10,502 nucleotides of DNA. Source: Chloroflexota bacterium (GTDB taxonomy: Bacteria > Chloroflexota > UBA6077). Location of the stretch: the NCBI GenBank assembly GCA_021806765.1, contig JAJZQR010000179.1, positions 1 through 10,502 on the forward strand, given 5' to 3'. The notes beneath the pieces were generated by a model. The model saw only the letters and a program-made list of their open reading frames with translations, did no database searches and was not told where the DNA came from. This document shows positions 1-5,583 of this stretch, piece by piece. The position numbers were made by a program, and so were the translations under genes. Position 1 is the first letter of the stretch; every line of letters begins with the position of its first letter.

Positions 1-1601
1 TCGATCTTTGGGTAGTAGCTGAACTTCATCCCCGGAGTCAACTGGAACAGCCGCAGCCCTAACCCGCCGAAGGAGGCGTCCACGGGCACTTCAGTGGCCT
101 GGTCCTCCATGACGTGCATTACGTAGTTGGCCGGATCGGCCCACTGGGTCTGCCATAGGATGAACCAGAGACGGTGCCGCTGATCTGCGACCATCCGGTT
201 GAGCCGGATGATGGCGCCGTCGAAATCGTCGAAAGGCTCCATGGGGTACCACGGGATCCCCAGCTTACTGTAGTAAACGTAGGGGTGGTAGGTATTCATC
301 ATTAGCACGACGGCGTCGCCGGGCTGCGAGTGGCTCTCGATGTAGGCTACCAGCGCTCGGTAGTCACCGTACTGCTGGATGCCGGCATTTCCGTCCCCCA
401 CGTGCATCAGCTTCGTCGGTTCACCGTAGACGGAGGAGACGGCAACAGTCGCCGCCAGGGCCGCTACTCCCAGGCATGGCAGCACGAAACGGAGCAGGAG
501 AGGCATGGGGCGGAAGAGCGCTCGAAAGAAGGCGGCGATCCCCCACGCCAGGATCAGGTAGAAAGCCGGCGTGACCACCAGCAGGTATCGAGGGTCGAAC
601 TTCGGCCGGTAGTAGGCGAATCCGAAGAGTAGGACGGAGGGCACCATCAGATAGAGCAGCAGGAAGATGAGATGCGGCGACAGCCCCCTCGAGCCTCCCA
701 GGGCCATGGCCAGCAAACCGACGAAGAGAAGTCCGACGCCAAGTAGGAGGGGCAGCGGAGTTGCATTGGGCCCCACCCCGCCTCCTGCCACGAACAGCAG
801 CAGAGAGGTGCGCACAGCCGCATCAAGCTGGAGGGTGCCAGGCCAGTAATCGCTTATCCGCTCGATCTGCGCAATGGAGTAGCTGAGCCAGGGCAGGTAG
901 GACACCGCCACTGCCGCCAGGGAGGCCAACCATCCCTTCCAGAACCGTCGGTGTGATCTCCATGTCAGGGCCACGAAGAGCAGTTGGAAGGCCAGGAGCA
1001 GGAAGGCCGTGTAGTGGGTGTAGAGGGCCGCGGAGGTGGACAGGGCATAGAGCAGCCAGTTCTTCCAACGGGGAGCGTCCAGCGCCACCAGCAGCAGGTA
1101 GGAGGATAGCATCCCCATGAAGGTGACGGCCATGTAGTTACGGGCTTCCTGGGAATAGCCGATGTAGAAGGCGGAGGTTGTGGCGATGACAGCTCCGACC
1201 AGCCCGACCAGGCTCACCGGTAGCCGCTCCTTGAGTCCCGCGATCGACTCCAGCCGCCGGCCCGTGACATAGATAAGGGGTATCAGCAGAATGCCGAAGA
1301 GGACCGAGGGGAGCCGGACGGCGAACTCGCTGTTGCCCGCGATGAGCATCCAGTAGTGCAGTAGCACGGGGTAGAGCGGGGGATGGATGTCATCGGTGAC
1401 CAACAGGTGGAACAGTTCGGGCAAAGGTCTGGCCGCGAACACTACGCTCATGGCCTCATCGACCCACAGGCTCTGGTCTCCGAGTCGGTGGAGCCGGAGG
1501 GCCAGAGCGGCCAGCACGATGATGGATAGAAGGGCAATAGGGACAACTCTCTCTACTGAGAGCTTCCCGGTCTTAGCTGTCGGAGTCTCGACCTTTTCCA
1601 A
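1..1601 (-). CDS. Membrane glycosyltransferase, GT39/GT83 (ArnT/PMT-like), 3' end cut by window edge
   Basis: This is an integral membrane sugar transferase of the ArnT/protein O-mannosyltransferase superfold. Known members take a sugar from a polyprenyl-phosphate donor on the outer face of the cytoplasmic membrane and pass it to a lipid, glycan or protein. I translated it by hand because it has no stop inside the window; 533 full codons are visible. A first membrane helix lies at about residues 19-37. The first outer loop has the acidic pair LWVDEA (D48, E49), where the family keeps its catalytic acid, followed by DIHPPLYPVLLHYW (residues 71-84), a typical PMT_2 signature. Many hydrophobic segments follow, then a soluble C-terminal region with MMNTYHPYVYYSKLG. 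An in-frame TAG at 1608-1610 limits the start, and TTG at 1601 is the first plausible codon, with a modest AGG upstream. It begins 28 bp after the GT4 gene and is the third gene of that operon. The sugar and acceptor are unknown. Confidence 0.9.
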   Translation of the reverse strand, partial: MEKVETPTAKTGKLSVERVVPIALLSIIVLAALALRLHRLGDQSLWVDEAMSVVFAARPLPELFHLLVTDDIHPPLYPVLLHYWMLIAGNSEFAVRLPSVLFGILLIPLIYVTGRRLESIAGLKERLPVSLVGLVGAVIATTSAFYIGYSQEARNYMAVTFMGMLSSYLLLVALDAPRWKNWLLYALSTSAALYTHYTAFLLLAFQLLFVALTWRSHRRFWKGWLASLAAVAVSYLPWLSYSIAQIERISDYWPGTLQLDAAVRTSLLLFVAGGGVGPNATPLPLLLGVGLLFVGLLAMALGGSRGLSPHLIFLLLYLMVPSVLLFGFAYYRPKFDPRYLLVVTPAFYLILAWGIAAFFRALFRPMPLLLRFVLPCLGVAALAATVAVSSVYGEPTKLMHVGDGNAGIQQYGDYRALVAYIESHSQPGDAVVLMMNTYHPYVYYSKLGIPWYPMEPFDDFDGAIIRLNRMVADQRHRLWFILWQTQWADPANYVMHVMEDQATEVPVDASFGGLGLRLFQLTPGMKFSYYPKI

Positions 1602-1629
1602 CGACGGCTACCTGCTTTGCATCTCTGTT

Positions 1630-2838
1630 TCAACGCTCTCGGCGGGCCAGCGTTTCGTACATCTCGTGGTGGCGAGCCGCGATGTCGGTCCACTGGAACC
1701 GCTCCGCGAGGGCTCGCGCACCGGAAACCAACCGTTCCCTTGCAGCCGGATTCCGCCAGAGCTGCTCGAGGGCGTCGGCCAGGGCTGCTGGGCTGTCCCT
1801 GTCTACCATGACCACGTTCTCGCCGTCCACCAGCAACGGCTCCGGATACTGAGGGAAGGTGGTCACGATGGGGAGACCGTGGACAAGAGCGGCCAGGAGG
1901 CTGCCCCGGCGGAGGGATGCTCCATCCCGGAAGGGCAGGGCGCACAGATCCGAGGAGAGGAGCCCGGCGGACACCTGTTCGCCCGACACGAACCCCGTCC
2001 AATAGACCTGGTCCTCGAGCCTCCGCGACTTGATCAGCCGGACGATCTGTTGCGAGTAGCTGCGGTTGGTGGGATCTGTCTCTCCCGTCTCCCCGCCGAC
2101 GATCAGCAATCGACATCGAAGCCCTCGCCCCGCCAGCAAGCCCAGAGCCTGAACCAGGAACTCCACGCCCTTACTGCCGTTCATGAACCCGAAGTAGGAG
2201 ACCGTCAGGGTATCGTCGTCGGCGCCGATCTGTCGCCGCCAACGAGCCCGATCGTAGCCGGCAGGCGGTGCACACTCCAGGTTGCTGCCGATGGGGATGA
2301 GCCATCGTCTCCTCTCTTCCGGCGTGCGCTGCGTTCCGGGTCCGCCCAGATTCTGCAGGTCGGCCTGGTTGGTTAGCACCGTGGCATGGCTCAGGGTGTC
2401 CAGGGCTCGAAGGACGCCCCGTCGCAGCGATCCGGCCTTGGGGAAGAGGTAGGGCTCTCGTAGGTCGTGAAAGGTGGTTATTACCTTCAGATGGGGAAAG
2501 CGCAACCGGAGGTAGCCTGGCAGCAGATTGACGTCCGGATGCATGGCGTAGGCAGCGGCCTGGTACTGGATCTGAAAGAGCTGGGGCCGCGTTCGGTCAA
2601 TCACCGAAGCCAGCCGAGGCCAGGAAGCGAAGCTCCAGTTCCCCATGACTCGAAGCACTGAGAGGCGAGCAGCCTTCCAGTCTCGGCCTGGAAGGCTCTC
2701 GTTGCCCCGGGTCACCACCGTGACCCGGGCTCCCTGCCGCACAAGGTGGGAGGCAAGTAGCGCGGTGTAATCCCCTACGCCGCCCTGGGCGGGAGGATAC
2801 TCGCCGGTCATCATCACGACGTGCAGATCGTCGCTCAC
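1630..2838 (-). CDS. Glycosyltransferase family 4 (GT-B fold)
   Basis: This 402-residue protein is a cytoplasmic or membrane-peripheral glycosyltransferase that would use a nucleotide-sugar donor, with retaining chemistry typical of GT4. The N-terminal Rossmann domain starts HVVMMTGEYPPAQGGVGDY (residues 6-24), the glycine-rich acceptor-side loop of GT4 enzymes. The domain linker is near IPIGSNLE (181-188). The C-terminal donor domain has YFGFMNGSKGVEFLVQAL (215-232), LLIVGGE (244-250), YWTGFVSGEQV (279-289), LPFRDGASLRRGSLLAAL (301-318) and HGLPIVTT (320-327). The length is normal for the family. The start is GTG at 2838 with GGGAG seven bases upstream. It follows the GT2 gene by 57 bp and precedes the membrane glycosyltransferase by 28 bp in the same direction, so the three probably build one glycan. 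The sugar specificity cannot be told from sequence. Confidence 0.93.
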   Translation of the reverse strand: MSDDLHVVMMTGEYPPAQGGVGDYTALLASHLVRQGARVTVVTRGNESLPGRDWKAARLSVLRVMGNWSFASWPRLASVIDRTRPQLFQIQYQAAAYAMHPDVNLLPGYLRLRFPHLKVITTFHDLREPYLFPKAGSLRRGVLRALDTLSHATVLTNQADLQNLGGPGTQRTPEERRRWLIPIGSNLECAPPAGYDRARWRRQIGADDDTLTVSYFGFMNGSKGVEFLVQALGLLAGRGLRCRLLIVGGETGETDPTNRSYSQQIVRLIKSRRLEDQVYWTGFVSGEQVSAGLLSSDLCALPFRDGASLRRGSLLAALVHGLPIVTTFPQYPEPLLVDGENVVMVDRDSPAALADALEQLWRNPAARERLVSGARALAERFQWTDIAARHHEMYETLARRER

Positions 2839-2895
2839 GCCTGGACTCCCATTAGCTGATCCTGTGTCCTATCCGGTGCAGCCCGTTTCTTCCCG

Positions 2896-3855
2896 TCATG
2901 GGGCGATCCGGCCCCAACGGAGCACCCACCGGAATTCCCATGCTACCACGCGGGCTAAGACGGATATGCGCTGGCGGCGCATGGGGCGTTTCCTCCGCAG
3001 CAGGAACAGCTTCGCTACGTCCTCGAGCAGGAGGAAGGTGTAGTTCGCCAGCAGAAAGACCCGCAGCAGTTGGGCGAAGGAGCGGCTGAGGTGCTTCTCG
3101 AAGTAGAGACACTTGCTGTGCTGGAAGCGGGTGTGCCGGTGGAAGAGGTCCTGGTCGCTACTCTGGCCCCCGTGATGGATCAACTGGGCGGGCGGGTAGT
3201 AGACCACCTTCCAGCCGGCTCCCACGAACCGGCGGCACCAATCCATCTCTTCGGAGTACATGAAGTAGTCTTCGTCCATCAGCCCCACCTGCCGCGCGGC
3301 CGACGCCCTAACCAGCAAGGCTGCCCCCACGACCCAGTCTACTTCCTGAGTCTGGTCGTCACTCCGGTCCAGAACGTAGAAACGTTGCAGTGCCGGGTGG
3401 TCGGGCATCCATCGCTGGAGGACAGTGCTTTCCAGAAAAGCGGTGGCAGCAGTTGGGAAGCGCCGTCGGGAAGGCTGGATGGTCCCGTCTGTATTGAGCA
3501 GTTGCGGTCCGGCCACCGCCACATCGGGATGTGCTTCGGCGAAGCGCAGCAACTGGGGTATCGCGGCGCCCACCACCTCCGTGTCGGGGTTTAGTAGCAG
3601 CAGGTATTCACCCTTCGCCCTGCTGATCGCCAGATTGTTGGCTTTGGCGAAACCGACGTTCTGACTGTTGGAGATGACGGTGGCCGCAGGAAAGCGGGAG
3701 TCTACCATCTGGACGCTACCGTCGGTGGATCTGTTGTCCACCACTAGCACCTCCAAACCGGCCACACCGGAGGCGGAGGCATACACGGACTTCAGGCACT
3801 GCTCCAGCAGTTGCCGGGTATTCCAGCTGACTATGATGACGGAGAGTCTACCCAA
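2896..3855 (-). CDS. Glycosyltransferase family 2, rhamnosyltransferase-like
   Basis: This 319-residue inverting GT-A glycosyltransferase resembles the WbbL/rhamnosyltransferase branch of GT2. It would transfer a sugar from a nucleotide donor to a lipid-linked or nascent surface glycan at the inner membrane. Visible motifs in order: LSVIIVSWN (4-12), VLVVDNRSTDGS (36-47) for nucleotide binding, NVGFAKANN (66-74), the metal-binding region LLLNPDTE (86-93), DWVVGAALLVR (173-183), and the acidic segment MDEDYFMYSEEMDWCRR (193-209) with the probable catalytic acid, then LIHHGGQSS (225-233). A hydrophobic stretch at about 263-277 and a very basic tail (RRKRPMRRQR) suggest membrane association. The start is TTG at 3855 with GGAG five bases upstream; an ATG 11 bases further upstream is out of frame. 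It is the first gene of the glycosyltransferase operon, behind the promoter at 3926-3954. Confidence 0.93.
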   Translation of the reverse strand: MGRLSVIIVSWNTRQLLEQCLKSVYASASGVAGLEVLVVDNRSTDGSVQMVDSRFPAATVISNSQNVGFAKANNLAISRAKGEYLLLLNPDTEVVGAAIPQLLRFAEAHPDVAVAGPQLLNTDGTIQPSRRRFPTAATAFLESTVLQRWMPDHPALQRFYVLDRSDDQTQEVDWVVGAALLVRASAARQVGLMDEDYFMYSEEMDWCRRFVGAGWKVVYYPPAQLIHHGGQSSDQDLFHRHTRFQHSKCLYFEKHLSRSFAQLLRVFLLANYTFLLLEDVAKLFLLRRKRPMRRQRISVLARVVAWEFRWVLRWGRIAP

Positions 3856-3925
3856 GGATACTCCATTAGAATCGATCGGGGAACGGGCACATGGACGGTG
3901 AGAAGCAGAAGACGGCAGTCAAGAG

Positions 3926-3954
3926 ACAATACATGGATTGAGGGGACGCGTCAA
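3926..3954 (-). promoter_or_regulatory. Promoter of the glycosyltransferase operon
   Basis: On the minus strand, -35 TTGACG (3949-3954) and -10 TATTGT (3926-3931) are separated by exactly 17 bases, with a TG dinucleotide just before the -10. This fits a sigma-70-type promoter and would give a leader of roughly 65 bases before the TTG start of the GT2 gene. It lies in the 192-bp gap between marR and the operon. Transcription from this site is inferred. Confidence 0.6.
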
Positions 3955-4004
3955 GGCGCGGACCGAGTTTGCCTCCATAAGCGAGGACGCGAAGACACCC
4001 TGGC

Positions 4005-4031
4005 CTCGACCCCACGGAGACGGGGGTCGGG
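4005..4031 (-). terminator. Hairpin downstream of marR, possible terminator
   Basis: CGACCCC (4007-4013) pairs perfectly with GGGGTCG (4023-4029) around a 9-base loop, and the stem can extend by one wobble and one GC pair. It begins about 17 bases after the marR stop on the minus strand and would separate marR from the glycosyltransferase operon promoter. There is no clear U-tract, so intrinsic termination is uncertain. Confidence 0.4.
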
Positions 4032-4047
4032 ACCGCACGTGACGAGC

Positions 4048-4614
4048 TCAGCTGGCTACCGCAGCGGTTCCCTCGCCAGACTTGGTGAACCGGAGATAGG
4101 CCACCTTCACCGGGCAGCCATCGTGGTGCTCGCTGCCGCAGTGGAGGCAGACCGATTGAGCCGTCTCCTCGTCATCGATGGCGGTGGAGATGAACACCTC
4201 CATGCCTCGATGCAGGGCCTCTCGGGCCGTCGGATCGAGTTGGTCGAGTACGGCGGTGAATCTGCGTGCCCGCTCCCTGTAGATCCGGTTCACCAGCGAC
4301 TTGCCATCCTCCGTCAACCGAATGCGCACTACGCGCCGGTCGTGGGGGTCTTCGGAGCGGTTGGCGAACCCTTTGCGCACCAGTCGATCGATGGTCTTCG
4401 TTGCTGCAGGGAAGCTGATGCCCAGTCCCTCAGCCACATCGCTCATGAGACTGCTTTCGTTGAGGGAGAGATAGCGGAGCGCTACCAGCTGTGAGGGGGT
4501 TACCTGCTGGTCGAAGCTCTCATCGAGCATCCGCTGGGTCATTAGCTTCTCAATGATCGCGACGAACAGGTCCGAGTCGTGCTCGACGTTGCTGGTGGGT
4601 GTCCCCGAATTCAT
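4048..4614 (-). CDS. MarR-family transcriptional regulator with Cys/His-rich C-terminal tail
   Basis: This is a 188-residue winged-helix regulator, expected to bind palindromic DNA as a dimer. The core at about residues 15-145 has the MarR layout: a dimerisation helix, VTPSQLVALRYLSL (38-51), the recognition-helix region GISFPAATKTIDRLVRKG (65-82), and the wing EDPHDRRVVRIRLTEDG (88-104), whose D-RR-RL-T-G pattern is diagnostic. The odd part is the tail after residue 150: C156, H158, C159, H163, H164 and C167 in CLHCGSEHHDGCP, which looks like a possible metal or redox site and is absent from the classical MarR core. It is longer than the usual ~140-150 residues. The ATG at 4614 has a perfect AGGAGG five bases upstream. 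A 17-bp perfect inverted repeat between promoter and RBS suggests autoregulation. The target genes are unknown; the neighbouring repeat protein gene is one candidate. Confidence 0.93.
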   Translation of the reverse strand: MNSGTPTSNVEHDSDLFVAIIEKLMTQRMLDESFDQQVTPSQLVALRYLSLNESSLMSDVAEGLGISFPAATKTIDRLVRKGFANRSEDPHDRRVVRIRLTEDGKSLVNRIYRERARRFTAVLDQLDPTAREALHRGMEVFISTAIDDEETAQSVCLHCGSEHHDGCPVKVAYLRFTKSGEGTAAVAS

Positions 4615-4628
4615 GTCACCCTCCTAAG

Positions 4629-4645
4629 CTATCTGCCGTAGATAG
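4629..4645. promoter_or_regulatory. Perfect 17-bp inverted repeat, candidate MarR operator
   Basis: CTATCT-GCCGT-AGATAG is a perfect 6-5-6 inverted repeat. It lies immediately upstream of the marR Shine-Dalgarno sequence (4620-4625) and downstream of the predicted -10 (4661-4666), so it covers the early transcribed region. Arm length and position suit a MarR dimer that represses its own gene. The structure is seen; binding is inferred. Confidence 0.5.
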
Positions 4646-4660
4646 TTGGCGACTGTTACT

Positions 4661-4690
4661 AGTCTATCACCTGGCTAACTTAATAGTCAA
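4661..4690 (-). promoter_or_regulatory. Promoter of marR
   Basis: On the minus strand, -35 TTGACT (4685-4690) and -10 TAGACT (4661-4666) are separated by 18 bases. The -35 overlaps the stop codon of the upstream repeat-protein gene (4687-4689). The predicted start of transcription is about 40 bases before the marR ATG, with the inverted repeat at 4629-4645 in between. Confidence 0.5.
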
Positions 4691-5202
4691 CGCCTTCTCA
4701 GCAACCGTCTTAGCAGTAGAGCGACGCCGAGAACCGCTCCAAAAGCCGCACCGAAGCGCGTAGCGGCGGCCGTGTCGAACAGGGTCTGGACGTTGCCCTC
4801 CACCCTCCCGGCCAGCAGCACGCCTACCTGGAGGTTGCCGTTGATCCTGCCCGCGACCGCCACACCGACTCGGGCGTCGGGAGCGTCAACCTGCCGGGAT
4901 ATGAGGATTCCGGACCCACTCTGGCGCAGGTTGGCCTGGTTAGCTACCAGCCATTGGGAGCCACCCTTCTCCACCGTCAGGTTTCTGGCCACTATCGCGA
5001 TGGAACCGCCCTGGTTGATGGCGGCCTCATCGGCCAGGATAAGCAGGGCCGCGCCCTGGCTGACCTCCACCTGATCTGCCTGAACCACCGCTGCCAGTTG
5101 TGATCGAACGGGACCCGCCAGTTGAACCTCCGGCTGACCGCTTGGGGCTGGCTCTTCCTGGGGCGCGCCGCCCCCGGGGTGCTGGCCCAGATCGTTCTCC
5201 AT
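4687..5202 (-). CDS. Unrecognised glycine/glutamine repeat protein with C-terminal membrane anchor
   Basis: I do not recognise this 171-residue protein. It begins with a Pro/Gly/Gln-rich disordered segment (1-30). Residues about 43-137 form roughly six imperfect repeats of 14-16 residues, for example VEVSQGAALLILADEA, AINQGGSIAIVARNL, TVEKGGSQWLVANQA and NLRQSGSGILISRQV. A turn of polar residues plus GG alternates with a short beta-like strand, as expected for a beta-solenoid or bactofilin-like fold. The later repeats (DARVGVAVAGRI, NLQVGVLLAGRV) lose the Q-G-G. The end is one hydrophobic helix (about 150-164) followed by RRLLRRR, so it is probably tail-anchored with the repeats in the cytoplasm. 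No signal peptide is visible. I chose ATG 5202 because GGGAGG lies five bases upstream; an in-frame ATG at 5283 would add 27 residues with a weaker site. It is the gene immediately upstream of marR and may be controlled by it, which is inference. Confidence 0.75.
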   Translation of the reverse strand: MENDLGQHPGGGAPQEEPAPSGQPEVQLAGPVRSQLAAVVQADQVEVSQGAALLILADEAAINQGGSIAIVARNLTVEKGGSQWLVANQANLRQSGSGILISRQVDAPDARVGVAVAGRINGNLQVGVLLAGRVEGNVQTLFDTAAATRFGAAFGAVLGVALLLRRLLRRR

Positions 5203-5328
5203 GTTGCCCTCCCTGTCGTTCCTAGCCGCCGGTGGACCGGCTTCAAGAACCTCCGCAATATGCTTGCCTGCAAGGCTTTCCATCAGGAACCGCCAAGAGT
5301 GTAAATGAATAATGTTGATGGTACAGCC

Positions 5329-5358
5329 AGTTTAGTACAACTAGGTGCCGCTGCACAA
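5329..5358 (-). promoter_or_regulatory. Possible promoter of the repeat-protein gene
   Basis: On the minus strand, TTGTGC (5353-5358) and TAAACT (5329-5334) are 18 bases apart; each matches four of six consensus bases. It lies in the 248-bp gap (5203-5450), just after the terminator-like hairpin of the lon unit, where a promoter is expected. The match is weak. Confidence 0.3.
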
Positions 5359-5379
5359 TGTTGCGTCAAATACGAAGAC

Positions 5380-5415
5380 GCGGAGAAGGGCAACTGTTGC
5401 GCAGCCCTTCTCCGC
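5380..5415 (-). terminator. Strong hairpin ending the lon-miniprotein transcript
   Basis: A perfect 12-bp stem, whose core is CGGAGAAGGGC (5381-5391) against GCCCTTCTCCG (5404-5414) plus one more pair at 5380/5415, encloses a 12-base loop. It lies 35 bases after the miniprotein stop on the minus strand. The bases after it (GTCTTCGTATTT) are T-rich but not a clean U-tract. It is the most terminator-like structure in the window. Confidence 0.6.
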
Positions 5416-5450
5416 ACCTCCGGTTCTCGATCGACTATCTAGCGGTCCCG

Positions 5451-5531
5451 CTATTTCTTCTTGGGGCCCTTGTTCTTCATCGGTTCTTTCGCCTGCTTCG
5501 GCTTGTCCTTGCCCGACTTCTTCCCTGCCAC
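5451..5531 (-). CDS. 26-residue lysine-rich miniprotein downstream of lon
   Basis: This is a short gene found by reading the gap after lon. GTG at 5531 is preceded by AAAGGAGGT (5540-5548), one of the strongest Shine-Dalgarno matches in the window, eight bases upstream of the start. The product reads MAGKKSGKDKPKQAKEP followed by MKNKGPKKK, then TAG. About ten of the 26 residues are lysine, only two are acidic, and there is no hydrophobic segment, signal peptide or cysteine. It is therefore probably disordered and strongly cationic, suited to binding nucleic acid or an acidic surface. It begins 52 bp after the lon stop on the same strand and is followed by the 5380-5415 hairpin, so the two genes probably share a transcript. 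I know no named family for it. Function is unknown; a role linked to Lon, as substrate, adaptor or DNA-side partner, would be speculation. Confidence 0.65.
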   Translation of the reverse strand: MAGKKSGKDKPKQAKEPMKNKGPKKK

Positions 5532-5583
5532 GGTGCTCGACCTCCTTTCCTACAAGATGCTGGAGGATCCAACTCGGGTTGGT

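Noticed and set aside
1387..2376. 329-codon plus-strand open frame
   Set aside because: It lies antisense to the GT4 and membrane glycosyltransferase genes, shows no recognisable motif or ribosome site, and its composition is that of a GC-rich shadow frame.
3811..4494. 227-codon plus-strand open frame spanning the marR-GT2 gap
   Set aside because: Most of it is antisense to marR and it has no motif; the gap itself contains a promoter and a hairpin on the other strand.
5203..5283. Longer form of the repeat protein starting at ATG 5283
   Set aside because: The upstream start has a weak ribosome site, while ATG 5202 has GGGAGG at ideal spacing. The extension cannot be fully excluded.
5312..5358. 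GTACA copies around 5321 and 5335 as a regulatory repeat
   Set aside because: Five-base repeats at this spacing are expected by chance, and they do not form a convincing dyad.
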